Positions 8,753 to 15,768 of a stretch of 64,000 nt of DNA are shown piece after piece. Each line of letters begins with the position of its first letter. The first letter of the stretch is position 1. Source of the DNA: Streptomyces sp. NBC_01476 (GTDB taxonomy: Bacteria; Actinomycetota; Actinomycetes; Streptomycetales; Streptomycetaceae); NCBI RefSeq assembly GCF_036227265.1, contig NZ_CP109446.1, forward strand, positions 4,163,001-4,227,000, in the 5' to 3' direction. The notes beneath the pieces are model-generated. The model did not search any database, had not been told where the DNA came from, and saw only the letters and a program-made list of their open reading frames with translations. Made by a program: the position numbers and the translations under genes.

Positions 8753-10149
8753 TGGCTGCGCACCACCTGGGTCGCTTCGGCATCGGGGGACGGGGCCGGG
8801 CTCGGGGCGGGACGCCGGGCGGTGTCGCTGATCCGCAGCAGGATCGCGACGAGCGCCCAGTTGGCGATCACCGAGGACCCGCCCTGGGCCAGGAACGGCA
8901 TGGTCATACCGGTCAGCGGGATCAGCCCGGTGACGCCGCCGGCCACCACGAACACCTGGAGCGCGAAGGCGCCGGACAGGCCGACCGCCAGCAGCTTGCC
9001 GAACGGGTCGCGGGCCGCCAGCGCGGTCCGCATGCCGCGCTCGATCAGCAGTGCGTAGAGCAGCAGCACGGCCATCAGACCGGCCAGGCCCAGTTCCTCG
9101 CCGACGGTCGACAGGATGTAGTCACTCTTGGGGGCGATGCCGCCGATCAGCCGGGAGTAGCCCTGGCCGAGGCCGGAGCCGAAGATGCCGCCGGAGCCGA
9201 AGGCGTACTGCGACTGGGCGGTCTCGGTGACGCCGCCGTTGGCGGCGAGCTTCAGTGGGTGCAGCCAGTTGTCGACGCGGATCTTGACGTGCGGCTCGGA
9301 GGTGCCGACAACGGCCGCGCCGGCCCCGCTGAGCAGCAGGCCGAAGACGATCCAGCTGGTCCGCTCGGTGGCGACGTACAGCATGATCACGAAGAGGCCG
9401 AAGAAGAGCAGTGAGGTGCCGAGGTCGGTCTCGAAGACCAGGATCAGCATGCTCATCAGCCAGATCACCAGGATCGGGCCGAGGTCACGGCCGCGCGGCA
9501 GGTACAGGCCCATGAAGCGGCGGCTGGCCAGCGCCAGGGCGTCGCGTTTGACCATCAGATAACCGGCGAAGAAGACGGTGATGACGATCTTGGCGAACTC
9601 ACCCGGCTGGAGTGAGCCGATACCCGGCAGGGTGATCCAGATCTTGGCGCCGTTCACCCCGGGGAAGAAGATCGGCAGCACCAGCAGCACCATCGCGGTG
9701 AACATCGAGATGTAGGTGTAGCGCTGCAGGATCCGGTGGTCCTTGAGGAAGATCAGCACGATCACGAAGAGCGCGAGGCCCACCGCCGACCACATCAGCT
9801 GCTTGGGTGCCATCGGGCCGCCGAGTGCCGGGGTGGTGATGGACGGTTCCTGGTCCAGCCGCCAGATCAGCACCAGGCCGAGGCCGTTGAGCAGGGTGGC
9901 GATCGGCAGCATCAGCGGGTCGGCGTACGGGGCGAACTTGCGTACCAGCAGGTGCGCGCCGCCGGCCAGGACGCCCAGGCCGACGCCGTAGCCGAGCAGT
10001 CCGGCCGGCACCGAGTCGTTCTTGGCCAGCCCTACGTTGATGTAGGCGAACACCGGAATGGCGACCGCGAAGACGAGCAGCGCCAGCTCGGTGTTGCGCC
10101 GGTTGGGCGCGCCGATGGACGTGATGGTGGTGGTGTTGCTGGCGCTCAT
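8749..10149 (-). CDS. rodA: SEDS peptidoglycan glycosyltransferase RodA/FtsW
   Basis: This 466-residue polytopic protein has ten or more hydrophobic helices and SEDS-family sequence such as LQPGEFAKI and the C-terminal GLIPLTGMTMPFLAQGGSS. SEDS proteins polymerise lipid II with a class B PBP. The start is ATG, preceded by AGGAGGGG. It lies between pstP and pbpA, as in other actinobacteria. The sequence alone does not decide between a RodA (elongation) and an FtsW (division) role; the gene order favours RodA. Confidence 0.95.
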   Translation of the reverse strand: MSASNTTTITSIGAPNRRNTELALLVFAVAIPVFAYINVGLAKNDSVPAGLLGYGVGLGVLAGGAHLLVRKFAPYADPLMLPIATLLNGLGLVLIWRLDQEPSITTPALGGPMAPKQLMWSAVGLALFVIVLIFLKDHRILQRYTYISMFTAMVLLVLPIFFPGVNGAKIWITLPGIGSLQPGEFAKIVITVFFAGYLMVKRDALALASRRFMGLYLPRGRDLGPILVIWLMSMLILVFETDLGTSLLFFGLFVIMLYVATERTSWIVFGLLLSGAGAAVVGTSEPHVKIRVDNWLHPLKLAANGGVTETAQSQYAFGSGGIFGSGLGQGYSRLIGGIAPKSDYILSTVGEELGLAGLMAVLLLYALLIERGMRTALAARDPFGKLLAVGLSGAFALQVFVVAGGVTGLIPLTGMTMPFLAQGGSSVIANWALVAILLRISDTARRPAPSPAPSPDAEATQVVRSQ

Positions 10150-10168
10150 GACGGGCCGGCCCCTCCTG

Positions 10169-11680
10169 CTACTGCTGGCCCGTACCGCATTCCCCGGCCA
10201 GCTGCTTCTCTTGCGGCGTCAGGGACGGGGTGGGCGTCGGGGTGGGCGTGGTGGTGGTCTTGACGGTCCCCGGCTTGCCCGTGGGCGGCTTGGAGTTGGC
10301 CTGGCCGGTGGCACCGCCGGCGCCGATCGAGCCCTTGGCGGCGTTCTGCGCGGCGGTCGCGGTCTTCACATCGGCGACCTTCTGGCAGACCTTGGCCTGC
10401 TGGAGCAGCTCGTCGGCCTTGTCGTTGGCCTGGCCGAGGCTGCCCACCGCGATGGTGTCCTTGAGCCGGTTCTGCTGGTAGGCGGGGAGGTACTTCAGTT
10501 CGATGTCGGCGCGGTCCTTGTGGACCTTCGACAGCTTGATCCAGGCCAGCTTCTGGTCGATGCCCTGGTAGACGGCGACATGGTTGCCGTTGGTGCCGAC
10601 GTAGTACTGCGTCTGCGTCCAGGCGTACGCGCCGTACAGGCCGCCGCCGATCACCGCGAGCACCACGATCGTGACCAGGCTGCGCTTGAGCCAGCGGTGG
10701 CTCCTGCCGGGCTTGTCGAAGGCGTCCTCGTCGTACGCCCCGAAGGAGCCGAGGACGCCGCCTGACCCCTGGTCGCCGCTGCCGGGCGGGCCGAACGAGC
10801 CGGACGGGCCCGCCTGGTGCGGCGTGCGGCCCAGTTCGGAGGCGCGGCCGGCCGGAGTCTGCAGGTGGCGGGGGTCCTGGAGCGGCAGCTGGGTGTCGGC
10901 GACGGCGCCCACCACCACCGGGGTGTCATTGAGCTGGGCCGCCAGCGTGTCGCCGTCGTCGGTGTCCAGCACATCGGCGACGATGCACGTGATGTTGTCG
11001 GGTCCGCCGCCGCGCAGCGCGAGCTGGATCAGCTCCTGCACGGTCTCGTTGGGGGCCTGGTAGCCGGCCAGCGTGTCTTCCAGGGTCTGGTGGCTGACCA
11101 CGCCGGACAGACCGTCGGAGCAGATCAGATAGCGGTCGCCGACCCGTACCTCACGGATGGAGAGGTCGGGTTCGACGTGCTCGCCGCTGCCCAGCGCGCG
11201 CATCAGCAGGGAGCGCTGCGGGTGGGTGGTGGCCTCTTCCTCGGTGATCCGGCCCTCGTCCACCAGCCGCTGCACCCAGGTGTGGTCCTGGGTGATCTGG
11301 GTGAGGACGCCGTCGCGCAGCAGGTACGCGCGGGAGTCGCCGACGTGCACCAGGCCGAGCCGCTGGCCGGTCCACAGCAGGGCGGTCAGGGTGGTGCCCA
11401 TGCCCTCCAGCTGCGGGTCCTCCTGGACCATGTGCAGCAGCTGGTCGTTGGCCCGCTGCACCGCGCGGCCCAGCGAGGTCAGGATGTCGGAGCCGGGGAT
11501 GTCGTCGTCGAGCGTGACGATGGTCGAGATCACCTCGGAGGAGGCGACCTCGCCGGCGGCCTGGCCGCCCATGCCGTCGGCGATCGCGAGCAGACGGGGG
11601 CCGGCGTAGCCGGAGTCCTCGTTCCCCTCGCGGATCATGCCCTTGTGCGAACCGGCGGCGAAACGCAGGCTCAGAGACAT
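10169..11680 (-). CDS. pstP: PP2C-type Ser/Thr phosphatase PstP
   Basis: This 503-residue phosphatase reverses the action of PknB-type kinases. The PP2C domain (about 1-235) shows GNEDSGY, ADGMGGQAAGE, GDSRAYLLRDG, SDGLSGVV and GGPDNITCIV, which supply the metal-binding aspartates. A Gly/Pro/Ser-rich linker leads to one transmembrane helix (about 310-332) and an extracytoplasmic tail of about 160 residues ending in TPTPTP and LTPQEKQLAGECG. The start chosen is the ATG preceded by GGAGG; the longer reading to 11725 lacks support. Confidence 0.95.
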   Translation of the reverse strand: MSLSLRFAAGSHKGMIREGNEDSGYAGPRLLAIADGMGGQAAGEVASSEVISTIVTLDDDIPGSDILTSLGRAVQRANDQLLHMVQEDPQLEGMGTTLTALLWTGQRLGLVHVGDSRAYLLRDGVLTQITQDHTWVQRLVDEGRITEEEATTHPQRSLLMRALGSGEHVEPDLSIREVRVGDRYLICSDGLSGVVSHQTLEDTLAGYQAPNETVQELIQLALRGGGPDNITCIVADVLDTDDGDTLAAQLNDTPVVVGAVADTQLPLQDPRHLQTPAGRASELGRTPHQAGPSGSFGPPGSGDQGSGGVLGSFGAYDEDAFDKPGRSHRWLKRSLVTIVVLAVIGGGLYGAYAWTQTQYYVGTNGNHVAVYQGIDQKLAWIKLSKVHKDRADIELKYLPAYQQNRLKDTIAVGSLGQANDKADELLQQAKVCQKVADVKTATAAQNAAKGSIGAGGATGQANSKPPTGKPGTVKTTTTPTPTPTPSLTPQEKQLAGECGTGQQ

Positions 11681-11767
11681 GCGTACCTCCCCCGTCGGCT
11701 CCGGGTACATCCGCACGCTGCCCACCCTCTCGCTCGCGCGTCGTGGCTCCGCTCGCCCATTGTGCGA

Positions 11768-12283
11768 CTACTTCCGCAGCTCGATGACGGTCTTGCCGAT
11801 GCGGATCGGCGCACCCAGCGGGACCGGGGTCGGCGTGGTCAGCCGGTTCCGGTCGAGATAGGTGCCGTTCGTGGATCCCAGGTCCTCGACGATCCACTGG
11901 CCGTCGCGGTCCGGGTAGATCCTGGCATGCCTGCTGGACGCGTAGTCGTCGTCGAGCACAATCGTGGAGTCGTGCGCCCGGCCCAGCGTGATGGTCTGGC
12001 CCTGGAGCGCGACCGTGGTGCCGGCCAGCGAGCCCTCGGCGACCACCAGTTTCGTGGGGGCGCCGCGCCGCTGCCGGCTGGCCTGCGGCTGCTGGCGCGC
12101 GGCGGGCGCCGCCTGCTGGCGCTGCTGGGGCGGGCGGGACTGGGTGTCCCCGCGGCGCGCGCCGCGCTGGGTCACCCGGGTTCCGAACAGGTCACTGCGG
12201 ATGACCTGCACCGCGACGATCACGAACAGCCACAGCACGGCGAGAAAACCCAACCGCATGACCGTCAGGGTCAGCTCTGACAT
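11768..12283 (-). CDS. fhaB: FHA-domain protein FhaB (FipA-like)
   Basis: This 171-residue protein has one N-terminal transmembrane helix (about 8-28), a Gln/Arg/Pro-rich linker and a C-terminal FHA domain (about 90-170). The domain shows LGRAHDSTIVLDD, SSRHARI and GSTNGTYLDRN, with the phosphothreonine-binding Arg, Ser and Asn residues. FHA domains recruit phosphorylated partners of the Ser/Thr kinases. The start is ATG 12283; a longer in-frame reading overlaps fhaA and was rejected. It lies 10 bp after fhaA. Confidence 0.93.
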   Translation of the reverse strand: MSELTLTVMRLGFLAVLWLFVIVAVQVIRSDLFGTRVTQRGARRGDTQSRPPQQRQQAAPAARQQPQASRQRRGAPTKLVVAEGSLAGTTVALQGQTITLGRAHDSTIVLDDDYASSRHARIYPDRDGQWIVEDLGSTNGTYLDRNRLTTPTPVPLGAPIRIGKTVIELRK

Positions 12284-12293
12284 TGCCCCCGCT

Positions 12294-13211
12294 TCACCCT
12301 TCGGCTTGCCGGTACACGATGGTGGTGCTCCCCACGACGATGCGGGAGCCGTCGCGGAGCGTAGCGCGCTGGGTGTGCTGTCCGTCCACCACGATGCCGT
12401 TCGTGGACCCGAGATCCTGGACAACAGAGGGCGTACCCACCCGGATCTCAGCGTGTTTGCGGGAGACTCCGGGGTCGTCGACCCGCACATCGGCCTCCGT
12501 GGAGCGGCCGAGCACCAGGGTGGAGCGGGAGATCTGGTGGCGGGTGCCGTTGATCTCGATCCACCTGCGGACGCCGGCCGCGGGGGAACCGGCCGCGAAG
12601 CCGGTACCGGGGAGCCGGGTGACCGGGGCGGGGGCCGCCGACGCGCCGCCGATGGGCCGGGGGCCGCCGGGAGGCGGGGCGGCGGGCATCGGCGGGGGGC
12701 TCTGCGGGCGCTGCGGGGCGCCGGCCGCGGCCGGGCCGCCCTGACCGGGCTGCGGATAGGCCGGACGCTGCTGGTAGCCCTGCGGGCTCTGCTGGTACGC
12801 GGGCTGGCCGGGGGCCTGCTGGGCGTGCTGCGACTCGCTGGACGCCAGGGTGCGGCTGCGCACCCGGTACAGACCGGTGTCCAGGTCGTCGGCGCGCTCC
12901 AGGTGGACCTTGACCTGGCCCATGAAGCTGTACCGCTGCTGCTTGGCGTAGTCCTTGACCATGCCGGCCAGTTCGTCCCCGAGCTGGACCGCGTACGGGC
13001 TGAGCCGCTCGTAGTCCGTGGCGCTCAACTCCACGATGAAGTCGTTCGGCACCACGGTGCGGTCGCGGTTCCAGATCGTGGCGTTGTTGTCACACTCGCG
13101 CTGCAGCGCGCCCGCGATCTCCACGGGCTGCACCTCGCTCTTGAACACCTTGGCGAAGGTCCCGTTCACCAGGCCCTCCAACCGCTGCTCAAAGCGCTTC
13201 AGTACACCCAC
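12294..13211 (-). CDS. fhaA: DUF3662 and FHA domain protein FhaA
   Basis: This 305-residue cytoplasmic protein carries an N-terminal DUF3662 domain (about 1-115, starting VGVLKRFEQRLEGLVNG), a Gln/Pro/Tyr-rich disordered linker (about 120-200) and a C-terminal FHA domain (about 210-300) with LGRSTEADVRVDD, VSRKHAEI and GSTNGIVVDG. In mycobacteria FhaA binds phosphorylated wall-synthesis regulators such as the MviN pseudokinase domain. The start is GTG with a GGAGGGAGG ribosome-binding site. It is the first gene of the signalling operon on this strand. Confidence 0.95.
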   Translation of the reverse strand: MGVLKRFEQRLEGLVNGTFAKVFKSEVQPVEIAGALQRECDNNATIWNRDRTVVPNDFIVELSATDYERLSPYAVQLGDELAGMVKDYAKQQRYSFMGQVKVHLERADDLDTGLYRVRSRTLASSESQHAQQAPGQPAYQQSPQGYQQRPAYPQPGQGGPAAAGAPQRPQSPPPMPAAPPPGGPRPIGGASAAPAPVTRLPGTGFAAGSPAAGVRRWIEINGTRHQISRSTLVLGRSTEADVRVDDPGVSRKHAEIRVGTPSVVQDLGSTNGIVVDGQHTQRATLRDGSRIVVGSTTIVYRQAEG

Positions 13212-13843
13212 CGGGCACCTCCCTCCTCGGGGCCTTTCTTCGTGTCATTTCCGATACTGCTTACTGATCGTATCCACGCGTGGGAAAAACAGCTGGTTCC
13301 CCGATCTTGCTGGACAGGGCAGTGTCAACACTCACACCGCGCTGTGCCCGCCACGGACGCCCCACCCCCTGCCAACAGCGATGGTAGATGCGGCGTCCGT
13401 GCCCAGTCCCCGGTTCACCGGTCCCCGCCCGGTGTCCGGCGGCCCAGTGTGTCCGTCGCGTCCCACCAGTGTCCCGCACTGCCGCCCGTGTCCCGTCCGC
13501 CGCCTGCCCGCCGGCCGCCTGTGGGCCGTCCTCCCCAACCCACGTACCCCGTGGCCGCCGCTCCAGGCAGCTTCCGGGCCGACTGACCGCCGGGCGGGCG
13601 TCCTGCGGGTGTCGGCGGGGGGTCGGGGCCGGGCTGGGGCCGGGCTGGAGCCGGGTCGGGGCCGGGCCGGTCGGGGGTCTGCGGGCAGCCGGGGGGGCGG
13701 TCCGGGGGCGGTCCGGAGGCGGGGAAAAGGGATGTGATTCCACTCCGGGCGCCGTGCTAATCTTCTGCATGTCGAGAGGCGCTCTCACACCAACAGGACC
13801 GGCCAGTCCCGTGGGTGTACAGGACCCGAACGGCGACACCCAT
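13212..13843. other. Gene-free region between fhaA and tRNA-Leu
   Basis: No reading frame here has a credible start, domain or ribosome-binding site. The fhaA-proximal 90 bp are comparatively AT-rich and should hold the promoter of the minus-strand operon. Positions 13621-13668 are a degenerate GGGCCGGGCT-type repeat. A TAATCT element at 13758-13763 is a plausible -10 box for the tRNA. Confidence 0.5.
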
Positions 13844-13927
13844 GCGCGGGTGGCGGAATAGGCAGACGCGCTGGATTCAGGTTCCAGTGCCCGAAAGGGC
13901 GTGGGGGTTCAACTCCCCCCTCGCGCA
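13844..13927 (+). tRNA. tRNA-Leu (anticodon CAG)
   Basis: The sequence folds as a class II tRNA. The acceptor arms are GCGCGGG and CTCGCGC with discriminator A. The D-arm is GGCGGAATAGGCAGACGC. The anticodon stem CTGGA/TCCAG encloses the loop TTCAGGT (anticodon CAG). A long variable arm (TGCCCGAAAGGGCG) is followed by a T-arm with GGTTCAACTCC. The long variable arm and CAG anticodon identify leucine. CCA is not encoded. Confidence 0.96.
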
Positions 13928-13942
13928 CAGAGAAGTACCGAG

Positions 13943-13990
13943 GAAACGGGTCCCCGGTGATGACGGAAGTCATCACCGGGGACCCGTTTC
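13943..13990 (+). terminator. Terminator after tRNA-Leu
   Basis: A perfect 22-bp inverted repeat (13943-13964 and 13969-13990) with a GGAA loop is followed by TTTG. It starts 16 bp after the tRNA. Confidence 0.9.
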
Positions 13991-14389
13991 TTTGTGCGTG
14001 GGGTGACCTTTCCCGCGTGTCGTGCTCAGGACCGGCCGGCGGGGCCCGCGGTGGCGGGCGGCGGGGTCGGGCCGCGACACCGGTGCGGCGAGACCGGGCC
14101 CGACGCGGTCCGCCGCCGCGAGATGCCGCCGGGGGTGTCCTTCCCCGGGCGTACTCACTCCGGTGGAGGCGTCGGCCCGTCCCGGCCGGGAGGAGCGGGC
14201 CCGCCGGGCCGCCGAGCAGGTGGCGTCCCGGCCGGTCTCCGGTTAAGGGCGTGTCAAGCAATCGACACACGCTGCGGAGAACGGTGGCACGCGACGGGGA
14301 ACCGGGGCAGGGTGGTGTCCGTTGGAGTCAATGGGCAAAGGAATCGTCAAGTGGCGCGGCCCGCGCCGAACCGAGCAGGGAGATCCACC
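13991..14389. other. Gene-free region upstream of the TerD gene
   Basis: No supported gene is seen in any frame. The stretch should contain the promoter of the TerD-family gene. A small inverted repeat GTGTC-N8-GACAC occurs at 14251-14268. Nothing else could be assigned. Confidence 0.4.
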
Positions 14390-14965
14390 ATGGGTGTCAG
14401 CCTCTCCAAGGGCGGCAATGTCTCGCTGACGAAGGAGGCCCCCGGACTCACGGCGGTCACCGTCGGCCTGGGCTGGGACGTACGCACCACCACCGGCACG
14501 GACTTCGACCTCGACGCGAGCGCGCTGCTGCTCGACACGTCGGGCAAGGTCGTGTCGGACAAGCACTTCATCTTCTTCAACAACCTCAAGAGCCCCGACG
14601 GATCCGTCGAACACACCGGTGACAACCTCACGGGTGAGGGCGAGGGTGACGACGAGGCCATCAAGGTCAACCTGGCCACGGTGCCCGCCGAAGTGGACAA
14701 GATCGTCTTTCCGGTCTCGATCTACGACGGTGAGACCCGTCAGCAGAGCTTCGGCCAGGTGCGCAACGCCTTCATCCGGGTCGTCAACCAGGCCGGCGGC
14801 ACGGAGATCGCTCGTTACGACCTGACCGAGGACGCCTCCACCGAGACCGCGATGGTCTTCGGTGAGCTCTACCGCAACGGTGCCGAGTGGAAGTTCCGGG
14901 CCGTCGGCCAGGGTTACGCCTCCGGCCTGCGCGGCATCGCCCAGGACTTCGGCGTCAACCTCTGA
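14390..14965 (+). CDS. TerD family protein
   Basis: This 191-residue protein belongs to the TerD/TerE/CABP family, soluble calcium-binding-type proteins linked to tellurite resistance, stress response and, in Streptomyces, differentiation. Visible hallmarks are [62 protein letters not shown] and the C-terminal [19 protein letters not shown]. The length matches the family. The start is the ATG following GCAGGGA. No other ter gene is nearby, so it is one of the scattered paralogues common in streptomycetes. Confidence 0.95.
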   Translation: MGVSLSKGGNVSLTKEAPGLTAVTVGLGWDVRTTTGTDFDLDASALLLDTSGKVVSDKHFIFFNNLKSPDGSVEHTGDNLTGEGEGDDEAIKVNLATVPAEVDKIVFPVSIYDGETRQQSFGQVRNAFIRVVNQAGGTEIARYDLTEDASTETAMVFGELYRNGAEWKFRAVGQGYASGLRGIAQDFGVNL

Positions 14966-15054
14966 CAACCTCTGACGTGTCCGCGGGCACGTCTGCGGAT
15001 ACGTCCGACGGAGCGGCGCGGCGGCACAGCAGTACACGCGAAGCAGCGGGGCCA

Positions 15055-15086
15055 CGCCCGCCGGCGGCGAAAATCGCCGGCGGGCG
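15055..15086. terminator. Hairpin between TerD and MarR genes
   Basis: A 12-bp GC-only stem (15055-15066 and 15075-15086) with loop GCGAAAAT lies between the convergent TerD and MarR genes. It is a plausible bidirectional terminator without a U-tract. Confidence 0.65.
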
Positions 15087-15232
15087 CAGCCTCGCGTCCA
15101 TGTCCCGGCCCTCTCCGGCACACCGGCCGTCTCTGGCGTGCGGCCGTCTCAGGCCCCCGGCCGCCCGGGTCTCCCGGCCGTCTCCGGCGCCCCTGGCCCG
15201 CCCCACACGGCGGACCGGGGGCGCCGCAGGTT

Positions 15233-15721
15233 CTACGGTCGTGCGGTGGTCGCGTCCGCGTTGTAGCGGACCAGATATCCGGCGAAGCGCTCCAGATCCG
15301 CCGGTGACCAGGCCGCGAGGCGCTCCTCGAAGGCGGCCCGGCGCCGTACCCGGGCATCGGCCAGGATCGCGACACCCCGGGGCGCCAGGTGGAGCACCTG
15401 GACACGGTGGTCGGTGGTGTCCGTCCGCCGCTCGATGAAGCCGTCCCGCTCCAGCGCGGCCACCTGACGGCTGACCGTGGACTTGTCCAGCAGGTAGTGC
15501 GCGGCCAGGTCGGTGGCCCGGCAGTCCTGCTGTTCCTCCAGGTGGGAAAGGATCGTGTATGCCACCAGGGAGAGGTCCGGGTGCATCCGCGCGGCGGCGG
15601 CGCGCGCCCGCCGGGCGAAGGCGGTCAGTTCGCGCTGGATGCTCTCCAGGGACTGCCGCCGGCCGGGCTCGTCCTGGACGGGCGGCATGTCCACCGCGGG
15701 CAACGCTTCCCCTGGGGGCAT
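15233..15721 (-). CDS. MarR family transcriptional regulator
   Basis: This 162-residue winged-helix regulator has an N-terminal helix region (SLESIQRELTAFARRAR), a helix-turn-helix (about residues 60-95: CRATDLAAHYLLDKSTVSRQVAALERDGFIERR), the wing segment TDTTDHRVQVLHL and a C-terminal dimerisation helix. The start chosen is ATG 15721 because GCGGAG lies 8 bp before it; an in-frame TTG 45 bp upstream falls inside a likely operator. The ligand and targets are unknown. The gene follows the SpoIIE-type gene by 47 bp. Confidence 0.85.
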   Translation of the reverse strand: MPPGEALPAVDMPPVQDEPGRRQSLESIQRELTAFARRARAAAARMHPDLSLVAYTILSHLEEQQDCRATDLAAHYLLDKSTVSRQVAALERDGFIERRTDTTDHRVQVLHLAPRGVAILADARVRRRAAFEERLAAWSPADLERFAGYLVRYNADATTARP

Positions 15722-15750
15722 CGGGCACTCCGCTTCTCCGGGCGTGAAGG

Positions 15751-15766
15751 TTGTAGAGTGCAACAA
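15751..15766. promoter_or_regulatory. Putative MarR operator
   Basis: An imperfect 16-bp palindrome TTGTAGAGTGCAACAA (arms TTGT/ACAA plus one inner pair) lies in the 47-bp gap upstream of the MarR gene. MarR proteins commonly bind such AT-edged palindromes and repress themselves. This is inferred from position only. Confidence 0.4.
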
Positions 15767-15768
15767 TA

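Noticed and set aside
13621..13700. Tandem repeat array in the fhaA/tRNA spacer
   Set aside because: The units (GGGCCGGGCT-like) are few and degenerate. This looks like ordinary GC-rich low complexity.
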